A stretch of 38,124 bases of DNA from Candidatus Zhuqueibacterota bacterium (GTDB lineage Bacteria; Zhuqueibacterota; Zhuqueibacteria; Zhuqueibacterales; Geothermadaptataceae), in assembly GCA_015485525.1 (NCBI GenBank), contig WFTM01000226.1, positions 1 through 38,124 on the forward strand, written 5' to 3'. The notes under the pieces were generated by a model. The model did no database searches and was not told where the DNA came from. It worked only from the letters and a program-made list of their open reading frames with translations. Positions 27,370-37,345 of this stretch are shown here, piece after piece (the first letter of the stretch is position 1; each line of letters opens with the position of its first letter). A program made the position numbers and the translations under genes.

Positions 27370-28812
27370 ATGGAGACGACTGAAGGAGCTCAAAAGGCTG
27401 CCATAAAAAACGAAAACCAACAACACCAGCCGGATCAGTCTTACCGTGACTCAATTGCAACGGTGGACAAGGCTGGCAAGCGGATTTGGATCTATCCCAA
27501 AAAACCGAAAGGAGACCTGTACAGGGCGCGGACCTGGTTTTCTTATCTGCTGCTCGCCATCCTGTTCGGCATTCCTTTTGTCAAAGTGGGAGGCCAGCCG
27601 CTGCTTTTGTTGAATGTCATCGAGCGAAAATTCATCATTTTCGGCCTGGCATTCTGGCCGCAGGATTTTCATCTTTTCGTTCTGGCGATGATCACGCTCA
27701 TCATTTTCATCATTCTGTTTACCGCTGTGTTCGGTCGTGTTTGGTGCGGCTGGGCCTGCCCGCAGACCGTGTTTATGGAAATGGTGTTCAGAAAAATTGA
27801 ATATCTGATCGAGGGTGATGCCAACAAACAAAGGGCGCTCAATGCATCGCCATGGACGGGTGAAAAGATTCTGAAAAAGGGCTTGAAGCTGACCATTTTC
27901 TATGCGATTGCTTTTCTCATCGGCAACACACTCCTGGCGTACGTTGTCGGTGTTGATCGTCTGGCGCAACTGGTCACACACCCGCCTGCGGAAAACATCG
28001 GATTATTTATGGCAGTCTTCTTCTTCAGTCTGGTCTTCTTCTGGGTTTTTGCCTGGTTTCGCGAGCAGGCTTGTGTCATCGTCTGCCCGTATGGCCGTTT
28101 CCAGTCTGTTCTGCTGGATAAAAGCTCGATCGTCGTGTCCTATGATTTCAAACGCGGAGAGCCCCGCGGCAAGCGTTCGAAAAAGCAGGAGCAGAACCTG
28201 GGCGACTGTGTTGACTGCAAGCTGTGCGTCGCAGTCTGCCCCACCGGTATCGATATTCGCAACGGTACACAGCTCGAATGCATCAACTGCACGGCCTGTA
28301 TTGATGCATGCAATGGCGTGATGGATAAAATCAAAAAGCCGCGAGGCCTGATCCGGTATTCATCGTACACTGCCATCGCAGAAGGGGCTAAAAAGCTGAT
28401 AACGCCAAGAGTGATCGGCTACACGGTCGTGCTCGCTATTCTCATCGTCGCGCAAATTTTTCTGTTTGTGCACCGCAGCGATGTCGAAAGCACGGTGCTG
28501 CGGACACCGGGCGTGCTGTACCAGGAGCTCGACGATGGCTACGTCAGAAATTTGTATAACATCAAGGTCGTGAACAAAACTTTTGCTGCCATGCCGCTTT
28601 CGATCCGCCTGAAAGATCGGGAGGGGCGCATCAAAATGATCGGCAGCGATCAACTCACTCTGCCTTCAGATGGCATCGCTGAAGCCGCCTTTTTTATCGA
28701 TTTGCCCCGTGAAAAACTGGGCAGCGCGAGCAATAAGATCACTCTGGAAGTACTCAGTGGTGATAAAGTGCTCGAGGAACTGAAGACAACCTTTATGGCA
28801 CCGAGGAGATAA
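27370..28812 (+). CDS. ccoG: cytochrome c oxidase accessory protein CcoG (RdxA/FixG), 4Fe-4S
   Basis: CGWACPQTVFMEMVFRKIEYLIEGD; EQACVIVCPYGRFQSVLLD; CVDCKLCVAVCPTGIDIRNGTQLECINCTACIDACNGVMDKI. Confidence 0.95.
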   Translation: METTEGAQKAAIKNENQQHQPDQSYRDSIATVDKAGKRIWIYPKKPKGDLYRARTWFSYLLLAILFGIPFVKVGGQPLLLLNVIERKFIIFGLAFWPQDFHLFVLAMITLIIFIILFTAVFGRVWCGWACPQTVFMEMVFRKIEYLIEGDANKQRALNASPWTGEKILKKGLKLTIFYAIAFLIGNTLLAYVVGVDRLAQLVTHPPAENIGLFMAVFFFSLVFFWVFAWFREQACVIVCPYGRFQSVLLDKSSIVVSYDFKRGEPRGKRSKKQEQNLGDCVDCKLCVAVCPTGIDIRNGTQLECINCTACIDACNGVMDKIKKPRGLIRYSSYTAIAEGAKKLITPRVIGYTVVLAILIVAQIFLFVHRSDVESTVLRTPGVLYQELDDGYVRNLYNIKVVNKTFAAMPLSIRLKDREGRIKMIGSDQLTLPSDGIAEAAFFIDLPREKLGSASNKITLEVLSGDKVLEELKTTFMAPRR

Positions 28813-28814
28813 CA

Positions 28815-29282
28815 ATGCCTGAGGAAAAAAAATCTGCAAAAGGCTGGCCCATCGGCATCGCCGTTTTCTATGCTTCTTTCGTCCTCTTCCTGCTGGCGGC
28901 TCTTTTTCTGACGGCAATGGATCAGGATGATCTCGTTACGAAAGACTATTATGCTGCCGAGCAGCGTTATCAGGAGCAAATTTACCGGCAGCAACGCACG
29001 CGTTCCCTGCATGAAAAACCGCGCCTGTTTTTTTCAGACAATGAGCAGCTGCTGACCCTGTCTTTCCCCGAAGAATTCCCGGCCAGCAGCGTGAGCGGGA
29101 CGATTACTTTCTTCCGGCCTTCAGAGGCAGATCTCGACCATACGATCGCCATCGAGCTGGACGATTCCGGCGTACAGCTCATCGAGACCGCACAGTTGCA
29201 AAAAGGGCGCTGGAAAGTCAAGATGTTGTGGCAGGCTCGCGGTCTTGAATACTATCAGGAAGAGGTCATCGTCGTCAGGTGA
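28815..29282 (+). CDS. FixH-family protein (CcoH-like)
   Basis: One N-terminal TM; LVTKDYYAAEQRYQEQI...; position directly after ccoG. Confidence 0.85.
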   Translation: MPEEKKSAKGWPIGIAVFYASFVLFLLAALFLTAMDQDDLVTKDYYAAEQRYQEQIYRQQRTRSLHEKPRLFFSDNEQLLTLSFPEEFPASSVSGTITFFRPSEADLDHTIAIELDDSGVQLIETAQLQKGRWKVKMLWQARGLEYYQEEVIVVR

Positions 29283-29385
29283 GAACTGTGGATGGTTTGT
29301 CGGTCTTCTGGCCTCTGCAGCAACTCACAGCTTCTCACGGGAAAGGGCGGGATAGAAAACAAGAACGAGAGAACCGGGATAAAGC

Positions 29386-30099
29386 ATGATCAACGACTAC
29401 TGGACAGCTCTGGCACTCGGCTTTGTCGGCAGCATCCACTGTATCGGCATGTGCGGGCCGATCGCCATCTCCCTGCCGGGAACCGCGCACTATTTTAACA
29501 TGCAGTACGCACTCAACCGCGTGCTGTACAATCTCGGGCGCATCATCACGTATGCTGTTCTCGGTGCTGTGATGGGAGCTGTCGGGCATGCGATTATTCT
29601 TGCCGGCTACCAGCAGTCTCTTTCGATTACCCTGGGTGCGGTGCTCCTGCTGTCCTTAGTGCTCCCGGCACGCTGGAGCAGGCGTTTTACCGGCAGACTG
29701 ACGTTTTTTTCGTCTCGTATCCAGTCCCGTTTCAGATCTCTGTTCCGCCAGCGCGGCGGTGGCGCCTTCCTGTTGATCGGCCTGCTCAATGGTCTGCTAC
29801 CGTGCGGCATGGTCTATGTCGCCCTTGCCGGTGCCTCTGCCACAGGAGGTGCGACGGCAGGGCTGACCTATATGGTTTTTTTCGGCCTTGGCACAGTGCC
29901 GGCGCTGCTCACCATTGCTCTGATGGGACGGCTGTTGCGTCTGCGCTTCGGCAGGCTCATGCCCAGGATGATCCCGGTCGCTACTTTTTTGCTCGCCATC
30001 ATCTTGATCCTCCGCGGTCTGTCTCTCGGAATACCGTGGGTCAGTCCGAAAATTTCCGCTACGCCTTCTGCCTCGCATCAGCACCACATGGCACACTGA
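29386..30099 (+). CDS. sulfite exporter TauE/SafE-family protein (cbb3-associated type)
   Basis: LALGFVGSIHCIGMCGPIAISLPG; multi-TM; last gene of the cbb3 cluster. Confidence 0.88.
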   Translation: MINDYWTALALGFVGSIHCIGMCGPIAISLPGTAHYFNMQYALNRVLYNLGRIITYAVLGAVMGAVGHAIILAGYQQSLSITLGAVLLLSLVLPARWSRRFTGRLTFFSSRIQSRFRSLFRQRGGGAFLLIGLLNGLLPCGMVYVALAGASATGGATAGLTYMVFFGLGTVPALLTIALMGRLLRLRFGRLMPRMIPVATFLLAIILILRGLSLGIPWVSPKISATPSASHQHHMAH

Positions 30100-30525
30100 C
30101 CCTCCCGGGGGTTTGTACGCAGCGTGCCATTCCTGTCCCTTCCTCCTGAAACAGCTTGACTTTAGGGGCGTGAATGAATAATTTTTCCACCACTAATTTT
30201 TTCAGTAGCTTAACCTGAAATCTCACGCGTGATCTAACCTGAAAAAATCTCAAATTTTACAAGAATCAGGCTGGTTATGCTGTTCTCACAGCTTTTGGGC
30301 TGAAGACGGGTTTCACCGCAAAGGCGCAAAGTGCGCGAAGAAAGCTGGGCTGAGGGAAAAATCATTGCCGCACTTCCCGCACGGTGATTCTGTTTTTTCG
30401 TCTGAGGCATTTCATGTCAGTCAGCGAATATCACCTTGCTTTGCGTGTTCAAAACATTCGCCCGTGCATCTGACGGATTGGGCTTCCTGCCGGTAAATTC
30501 CGGATAATTTGAAAAGGTTTTATTC

Positions 30526-32079
30526 ATGAAACAGGCCACAGCAGATTTGCTGGTCAAGAACAAGAGCGTTATTCTGCAAAAATGGGTAGAATCAATCCGG
30601 GAGAATAACGCCGTCCGGGCGACGATTCCATCGGCGTCCCTGGCCCAGGTCGTTGAGGAGCTCTATCTGTATGTGCTGGAATCGTTCCGGCAGGAGAAAA
30701 ACGCAAGCAAGCGCTTTGATCGGGTTCTGACTTTGGTGCAGAAGCCGGTGTTGCCGGAGACCCGCTTCGGCTTGCAGGTGTTGCTCAATCATGGCAAGAG
30801 AAAAATGTTTGACCTGCTGGAGCAGGCGCTGCCGGCAGGTGGTGATCTGGCCCGTGTCTTTCGCGCCATCGATGCCTGCTTTGATGATATCTCGCTGCAC
30901 GTGGTCTCGGAATGTGAAAAAAGCCAGGTCACCGAGGACGATGGCACTGCTCACGCCGGTGAAGACGAGCTGACGCCGCACTCCCGTCTGAACTTGTTTT
31001 ACAGCGCTTTTCTGAACAGCACAGATGCGATCATCATCACCAACCTGCATGGGAAAATAACAGAAGCGAATACCGCGTTTCTGGAGTTGTTCGGCTACAG
31101 CCATGACGAAGTCATTGGGCGCACGACCAGCTTTTTGCGATCGTCACGTACCAGCGACGAGCTTTACCGCCAGATGTGGACGTCACTCGAGGAAAAAGGC
31201 GAGTGGAAGGGAGAAATCTACAACCGCACGAAGCACGGTGAGGAGATCCCGGTATGGTTATCGATTACCTCTGTTTATGAAGACGACAAGCGGGTTGGCT
31301 ATATGGGCTTTGAGATCGACATGCGCCCGCAGAAAAAATTGGAAAAACGCATTTTACAGAGCGAAAGGCTGGCTGTGATCGGCAAGATGGCAGCAAAAGT
31401 TGCCCATGAAATCCGCAACCCCCTTTCTTCTATCAGTTTGAATACAGAACTTCTGGAGGACGAAATCCGAACCGAGTTTGGCGGTCTGCCGGAAGAGGCT
31501 GAGACGCTGCTGAAAACGATCATCGGTGAAGTGGATCGGGTGGCGAATCTTTCGGAAGAGTATCTGCAGTTTTCACGCCTGCCCGAGGCAGAAATCACCC
31601 TGTGCCATATAGATGACCTGGTGCGCGATGTGGTAGAATTCATCGAGCCAGAAGCCAATACTGTCGGTATCCAGATCATCACGAAAATACAGGATGATAT
31701 TCCTCCTTTTCCTTTTGATTATCAGCAAATCCGCCGTGTGTTGCTCAATCTGTACCGCAATGCCATCGAAGCGATGAAAAATGGCGGGCTGATCCGCACA
31801 GAAGTGAACCTGCTCGGTGACGATGTGGAAATCCGTATCGCTGATACCGGGGATGGAATACCTGATGAGTATGGTAAGAAGATTTTTGATCCCTTTTTCA
31901 CCACTAAAGACCTTGGTACAGGCCTTGGCCTGGCTATCACCAAACAGATTATCACCGAACATGGTGGTAAAATATCTTATGAGAGTCGGCTCAAAAACGG
32001 GACGACTTTTATCATCCGTTTACCTTTGAATGCCTCGGAAGAAGGCCAGGAAACCCGGGAGAACCAGAGTGTCAGATAA
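30526..32079 (+). CDS. PAS-domain sensor histidine kinase
   Basis: N-terminal helical region, PAS ([40 protein letters not shown]), HisKA ([28 protein letters not shown]), HATPase ([29 protein letters not shown]). No obvious TM helix. Confidence 0.94.
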   Translation: MKQATADLLVKNKSVILQKWVESIRENNAVRATIPSASLAQVVEELYLYVLESFRQEKNASKRFDRVLTLVQKPVLPETRFGLQVLLNHGKRKMFDLLEQALPAGGDLARVFRAIDACFDDISLHVVSECEKSQVTEDDGTAHAGEDELTPHSRLNLFYSAFLNSTDAIIITNLHGKITEANTAFLELFGYSHDEVIGRTTSFLRSSRTSDELYRQMWTSLEEKGEWKGEIYNRTKHGEEIPVWLSITSVYEDDKRVGYMGFEIDMRPQKKLEKRILQSERLAVIGKMAAKVAHEIRNPLSSISLNTELLEDEIRTEFGGLPEEAETLLKTIIGEVDRVANLSEEYLQFSRLPEAEITLCHIDDLVRDVVEFIEPEANTVGIQIITKIQDDIPPFPFDYQQIRRVLLNLYRNAIEAMKNGGLIRTEVNLLGDDVEIRIADTGDGIPDEYGKKIFDPFFTTKDLGTGLGLAITKQIITEHGGKISYESRLKNGTTFIIRLPLNASEEGQETRENQSVR

Positions 32080-33460
32080 CAGCCAATATACCATCCTCGT
32101 CGTCGATGATGAAAAGAGTGTGCGCGAGTCAATCGGCAGGGTTTTAAAGAAAGAGGGCTACTCCGTCAGCCTGACGTCCAACGGCCACGAAGCTCTCGAT
32201 ATACTCGAGAAAAATCATATTTCTGTAGTCATGACGGATCTGCGCATGCCTGAGATGAGTGGTATCGAATTGCTCGAACATGCGAAGAGGGAATTTCAGG
32301 ACATCGAGGTGATCCTGATCACCGGGCACGGTACTATAGAAAAGGCTGTTGAGGCCATGAAGTTGGGTGCCTATGACTTCATCACCAAGCCATTCAAGCG
32401 TGCTGAAATTCTCAGCTCAGTGCGGCGGGCTATTGAGAAACATACACTGGCTTCGGAAAACAAATTTTTGCGCGAGCAACTGGAAAAGACCAATGAATCG
32501 CGTCTGGTTTTTATCGGCGAAAGCCCGCAGGTTCAGAATGTTATCAAGCTGGTTGATAAAGTTGCACCGCTGCCCTCAACCGTGCTGATCACCGGCGAGA
32601 GCGGCACAGGTAAGGAGATCATCGCACGCATGATCCACAACAAGAGCCCGCGCGCCAATCGCCGTTTCGTTGCTGTCAACTGTGGCGCCATATCGGAAAA
32701 TATCATCGAAAGCGAGCTGTTCGGGCATGTGAAAGGGTCCTTTACCGGCGCGACACGCGACAAGGATGGACTGTTCAAAATCGCATCCGGAGGCACGCTT
32801 TTCCTCGATGAAATCAGTACCCTGCCGTTGAATATGCAGGTAAAGCTGTTGCGAGCCCTGCAGGAACAGGAAATTCGCCCTGTCGGCTCTACACGTTCTA
32901 TCTCCGTTGATGTTCGCATCCTCGCAGCCAGTAACAGGAATTTACAGGATGAGATGGAAGCCGGAAATTTCCGCGAGGACCTGTATTATCGTTTGAATGT
33001 CGTTGCCCTCAATATCCCCCCCCTGCGCGAACGCCGCGATGACATTCCCCACCTGATCAAGCATTTCATCGCAAAGTTCAACCACGAGCTGAACAAATCT
33101 GTTACCGGAGCCAGCCCCGAGACGATACAGATGCTGATGAACTATTCCTGGAAAGGCAACGTCCGTGAGCTGGAAAATGCCATCGAACACGCGATGATTC
33201 TGTGTGATACCGAAGAGCTGCGTCCGGAGAATCTGCCACACCATTTTTTTGCAACCAAAGTCAGTCAGTTGACTCACCAGCAGGGTCTGAAAGAATCGGT
33301 CATGGAGTTCGAACGCTTGCAGATCACCAACACCCTGGCGCGTGTGGATGGCGATAAAAAAGCTGCAGCGGAGTTGCTCGGTCTCAGTCTTTCTTCCCTG
33401 TATAGGAAAATGTCTGAGTTGCAGCTGGATGTCAAAGAATACGGTCACAAGGATTCTTGA
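32069..33460 (+). CDS. sigma-54-dependent response regulator (NtrC/AtoC type)
   Basis: Receiver domain (VVDDEKSVRESI, MTDLRMPEMSG, ITKPF), AAA+ (GESGTGKEIIARMIH, ESELFGHVKGSFTGA GAFTGA-like loop, GGTLFLDEI), C-terminal HTH. GTG start at 32069 overlaps the histidine-kinase stop; the track start at 32030 lies inside the kinase. Confidence 0.93.
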   Translation: MSDNSQYTILVVDDEKSVRESIGRVLKKEGYSVSLTSNGHEALDILEKNHISVVMTDLRMPEMSGIELLEHAKREFQDIEVILITGHGTIEKAVEAMKLGAYDFITKPFKRAEILSSVRRAIEKHTLASENKFLREQLEKTNESRLVFIGESPQVQNVIKLVDKVAPLPSTVLITGESGTGKEIIARMIHNKSPRANRRFVAVNCGAISENIIESELFGHVKGSFTGATRDKDGLFKIASGGTLFLDEISTLPLNMQVKLLRALQEQEIRPVGSTRSISVDVRILAASNRNLQDEMEAGNFREDLYYRLNVVALNIPPLRERRDDIPHLIKHFIAKFNHELNKSVTGASPETIQMLMNYSWKGNVRELENAIEHAMILCDTEELRPENLPHHFFATKVSQLTHQQGLKESVMEFERLQITNTLARVDGDKKAAAELLGLSLSSLYRKMSELQLDVKEYGHKDS

Positions 33461-33700
33461 AAGTGAGAATCACCTGCTGGCCATTTGCCATTATTGGGAA
33501 AGGCTATTAACAATATTTCTAATAACTTGCAGGCATGTTACCGTGCTATAATTTTTTCTTATGGTGGTAGGCAGCTTTGTTTATCGGCGCGGGCGCTTTT
33601 ATTCCATTTGCTCAATCTTGGGGCAGTGGCACTATAATTGTATTAATTGCCACAATTCTTATTTCTCGTACACAATAATTTTGACGATAGATGTGATATG

Positions 33701-33755
33701 AGTTACCCCGATCTATTCGAAATGTACGTACCGGCCAGGGTAAATCGGGATAACT
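33701..33755. repeat. CGGGATAA palindromic repeat, copy 5
   Basis: AGTTACCCCGAT ... ATCGGGATAACT, one mismatch in 12. Confidence 0.6.
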
Positions 33756-33793
33756 GAACCTTCCTTCCGGAGTGTGTGTTACACCAGGAGTTG

Positions 33794-33834
33794 TATCCCG
33801 CATGGTGCACAAAAAGAATGTTTCGCGCGGGATG
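33794..33834. repeat. CGGGATAA palindromic repeat, copy 6
   Basis: ATCCCGC ... GCGGGAT followed by GGCTGAAAAATTTTGCTC, matching the flank of copy 2. Confidence 0.5.
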
Positions 33835-34063
33835 GCTGAAAAATTTTGCTCGACGAGATATTTCATAGTAATGGTCTCATAAAATGTGGCTTACGGCAAA
33901 TTTTTTCGGGTTCGTGAATTTTTCAGGCAAGAACGTGTGTTATGAAGAAGAGTCTCCGGATTAACGAGCTTTTCAGGTTAAGGCCATGGTTATGCATACA
34001 GGAGTAAAAACACGAGAGCCTTATGACGATGGATTACCACCCCAGGGATATGAAGCAAAGAGC

Positions 34064-34438
34064 ATGAACGCCAAATCGGAGCACAAGCGTATCCTCATCA
34101 TCGGAGACGAGTCTGTTTTTCGCCGCACGCTGTTCAAAACCCTTGCAAAAGACGGCTACAATGTCTTTGCATCAGTCAACATCGCTGAAGCCGCCGAATT
34201 CCTCGATTCATTGGACTTTTCACTGATTCTGGTCGATATCGCTGATATCTACAACGGTGGTCTGGATCGGCTGCGGCATATCATGGATATGGCGAAGCAG
34301 GCTAAAGTGATCGTTTTGATTCCTTTCACCAACCAGAAAGCGAAGAAAACCATCGATACTCTCGGGGCGGTGACCAGCCTGGTCAAACCGATCCGCAAAA
34401 AAGTTCTGCTGCGTACCGTCGCCCGCGTTCTGCAATAG
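34064..34438 (+). CDS. stand-alone receiver-domain protein
   Basis: RILIIGDESVFRRTLFKTLAKDGYNVFASVNIAEAAEFLDSLDFSLILVDIADI...VIVLIPFTNQ...SLVKPIRKKVL; conserved DE, phospho-acceptor-like Asp and Lys positions. Confidence 0.8.
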   Translation: MNAKSEHKRILIIGDESVFRRTLFKTLAKDGYNVFASVNIAEAAEFLDSLDFSLILVDIADIYNGGLDRLRHIMDMAKQAKVIVLIPFTNQKAKKTIDTLGAVTSLVKPIRKKVLLRTVARVLQ

Positions 34439-34588
34439 TTCCTGCCGCTTTTCTCACCGAATTAATCCAGAGCATTACTGGACGCCAGCACGATCATCCG
34501 CACTCGCGGTGCTGTCATCGCGTGCTGCTTTGTCTGGTACATGGTTTGCTTTCTTGCTGGTAATGAAACCCGTATTCTGCGCACCAGA

Positions 34589-34638
34589 TATCCCGGCTTC
34601 CCCTGTGCGCGATGCTTATTTTGAAATGAATCGGGATA
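34589..34638. repeat. CGGGATAA palindromic repeat, copy 7
   Basis: TATCCCGGCTTCCCCTGTGCGCGATGCTTATTTTGAAATGAATCGGGATA, clearly homologous to copy 1 including the interior. Confidence 0.6.
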
Positions 34639-34726
34639 GTACGCTTCGAAAAGCACTGCAGAAGTAAACGGTCCCGCACAATTGCGCCATTTTACCGAAG
34701 GATTCGATCCCGTACCGGGAGGCGGC

Positions 34727-37177
34727 ATGAAAAAGCGAAGAAAAACCCGTGAAGTTCTGAAGGCTTTGTTTGCACCCCGTGGTATTGCTGTAATCGGCAG
34801 CTCATGGCAGTCGCCGTTATTTTTGCAAGTCCTCAATAATCTCGCCGCCTCCAGGGGGAAATCCCGGGTCTGGCCTGTCATTCTCGGGCCTGAACGGCAG
34901 ATGCCGCCGGAAATTTTTGCTAACGAAATCGATCTCGCGATCCTCGTGATACCCGTTTCAGAAACCCTGCCTGTGCTGCGGAGCTGTGATGCGGCAGGTG
35001 TCGCAGCAGCCCTTCTCATCCAGAGCCCGGAAGGAACAAGCCAGCAACGTGCTGATGCATACACCGCGTTGCGTGAGGAGCTCACAGACCTGTCTATCCG
35101 CGTTCTTGGTCCCAACAGCGCTGGTCTCATGCTACCCGGCGAAAAATTCAACGCCAGCGTGATCCCCGGCACGGCCCTGACCGGGTCTGTCGCGTTTCTC
35201 AGCCAGAGCGGTGCTCTGTGCAATGCTATTCTCGACTGGAGCCTGTGCGAGCAGATCGGCTTCAGCGCCTTTGTCTCTGTCGGTGCAATGGTTGATATCA
35301 GTTGGGGCGAGCTGCTCACCTGGCTGGGGGATCATGCGGCAACCCGCAGCATCATCATTTATATGGAATCCATCGGAGAAGCGCGCGCTTTTCTGTCGGC
35401 TGCCCGCGAAACGACCTTGAGCAAACCGGTGATCGTGATCAAAGCAGGCAGGACGGAAACAGCAGCCCGTGCCGTGGCCGCACATTCTTTTCATCCGGCC
35501 GGAGACGACGCTGTGCTCGAGGCGGCGTTCAGAAGAATCGGGGTGTTATGGGTCGAGAGTATCGCCGAGCTGTTTTATATGGCCGAAGTGCTCTCCCGGC
35601 AGCCGCTGCCCTCGGGCAACCGGCTGATGATCGTGAGTAATTCCGGCAGTGCGGGTGTGTTGGCTGCAGACTCGCTCACGACCAGAGGCGGTGCGCCCGG
35701 TCATGTGCCGGAAGGAATTGCCGCCGAGCTGCGCGATCGCGTTCTGGTCACCGGTTTCGTCGATATCGGTGAAGACGCCGATGCAGAGCGCTATTCTGAA
35801 GTGCTGGGTGTGCTCCAGGCAGATGCAGATACTGACGGCACTCTGGTTGTTTATGCGCCGACCATTTTTACCCCGGCAGAAGAGGTTGCAGGTGAAGTTA
35901 TCCGCTTTGCACATTCGCAGCAGAAACCGGTGCTGGCAAGCTGGATCGGAGGCAACAGCGTACAGAAGGGCACGGCCATGCTCGAGCGCGCCGGAATCCC
36001 GACGTTTCCCTATCCGGATACGGCCGCGAAAATTTTCAACTATATGTGGCGTTATGCCTATAATTTGCGTGCCCTGTACGAAACCCCTGCTCTGGTTGAT
36101 TCAGAGGAAAAAGCCGGCGAGCGACGTGCATGTGCAGATGAACTGCTGCAGAAAGAGCTCGAACTCGGGAGGGAAGAGCTGAGTGCCGATGCTGCTGCCC
36201 GGCTTCTGGCCGCCTATGGCCTGGATGTATCAGATGAAAAGCCCGCAGGCGGTCAGAGTTATCCCTGCGCCATGGGGTCTTTCGTGGATGCCGAGTTTGG
36301 GCCGGTGCTGTATTTCAGTGCCACAGCACAGGGCCCGGTACCGGCAAGCGACAGAACTCTGGCACTTCCTCCCCTGAACACAACCCTGGCCCGGCGTATG
36401 TTGGAACAGACACGGTTTTATCAGCAGATGCAGGCAGAGGGCAGGGTTGATCTGAATAAACTCGAGCAGGCTCTGGTGGGATTCAGCAGGATGCTGGTCG
36501 AATTGCCGAGAATTCACGAAGTCAGGCTCGATCCTCTGTTTCTGCACATCGACGAAAGCGGAGATGCACGGCCTCTGGTCGCAGCCTGCCGGATTCGTCT
36601 GTTTGGCAAAGAAGTCCCGGACGCCCGCTTGCCACGCCCGGCCATCCGTCCCTATCCGATTCAGTACGTCGGCGAGTGGCACCTGCGGGATGGCACACCT
36701 GTGCTCATCCGTCCGATTCGCCCCGAAGACGAACCTAAGTTCGTCGCTTTTCATAAGCACCTCTCGGACCAGAGCGTTTATTTTCGCTACTTCCACACGA
36801 TTCAGCTCGACCAGCGCATTGCGCACGAGCGCCTGAGCCGAATCTGTTTTGTCGATTATGACCGGGAGATGGCGTTAGTGGTTGAAATTGCCACCGCCGA
36901 TCCCCGGGAAATTATCGCTGTCGGCAGGTTGATCCGCGCCCACGGCGATGATGAAGCCGAGTTTGCCATCCTGGTGGCTGATAAATACCAGCGTTCCGGG
37001 ATCGGAACCGAACTGCTGCGCCGTCTGGTTGCCATCGGTGCCCGGGAAGGCCTGGCACGGATTACAGCGAAAATTCTGCCGGAAAACAGCGGCATGCTGC
37101 AGGTTTGCCGTAAGATCGGTTTTGATGTCCGCTTTAATGCCGATGAGGAAGTGTATGATGCCGTGATTGCGTTATGA
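34727..37177 (+). CDS. Pat-like protein: ADP-forming acyl-CoA synthetase-like alpha region, shortened ATP-grasp-like region and C-terminal GNAT acetyltransferase
   Basis: CoA-binding (APRGIAVIGSS), succinyl-CoA ligase-like (GPNSAGLMLPGEKFNAS, SGSVAFLSQSGALCNAILDW, KAGRTETAARAVAAHSFHPAGDDAV), remnant FGPVLYF...LALPPLN; GNAT GEWHLRDGTPVLIRPIRPEDEPKFVAFHKHLSDQSVYFRYF...FAILVADKYQRSGIGTELLRRLVAIGAREGL. SD GGGAGGCGG before ATG 34727. Confidence 0.88.
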   Translation: MKKRRKTREVLKALFAPRGIAVIGSSWQSPLFLQVLNNLAASRGKSRVWPVILGPERQMPPEIFANEIDLAILVIPVSETLPVLRSCDAAGVAAALLIQSPEGTSQQRADAYTALREELTDLSIRVLGPNSAGLMLPGEKFNASVIPGTALTGSVAFLSQSGALCNAILDWSLCEQIGFSAFVSVGAMVDISWGELLTWLGDHAATRSIIIYMESIGEARAFLSAARETTLSKPVIVIKAGRTETAARAVAAHSFHPAGDDAVLEAAFRRIGVLWVESIAELFYMAEVLSRQPLPSGNRLMIVSNSGSAGVLAADSLTTRGGAPGHVPEGIAAELRDRVLVTGFVDIGEDADAERYSEVLGVLQADADTDGTLVVYAPTIFTPAEEVAGEVIRFAHSQQKPVLASWIGGNSVQKGTAMLERAGIPTFPYPDTAAKIFNYMWRYAYNLRALYETPALVDSEEKAGERRACADELLQKELELGREELSADAAARLLAAYGLDVSDEKPAGGQSYPCAMGSFVDAEFGPVLYFSATAQGPVPASDRTLALPPLNTTLARRMLEQTRFYQQMQAEGRVDLNKLEQALVGFSRMLVELPRIHEVRLDPLFLHIDESGDARPLVAACRIRLFGKEVPDARLPRPAIRPYPIQYVGEWHLRDGTPVLIRPIRPEDEPKFVAFHKHLSDQSVYFRYFHTIQLDQRIAHERLSRICFVDYDREMALVVEIATADPREIIAVGRLIRAHGDDEAEFAILVADKYQRSGIGTELLRRLVAIGAREGLARITAKILPENSGMLQVCRKIGFDVRFNADEEVYDAVIAL

Positions 37178-37345
37178 TCAGAAAAGCTCTCGCCTGCTGG
37201 TGTTCTGTAAACACGCGTGCAGGAGGATTTTCGGCATGTCCCGCTTCCATGCCCGGCGTTAATCTGTACGACAGGAACCGTAAGCTTTGGAATACCATAT
37301 TTCACTAAAATTCGACGGGGTGTACTTTCAACCGGGAGAAGTGAG

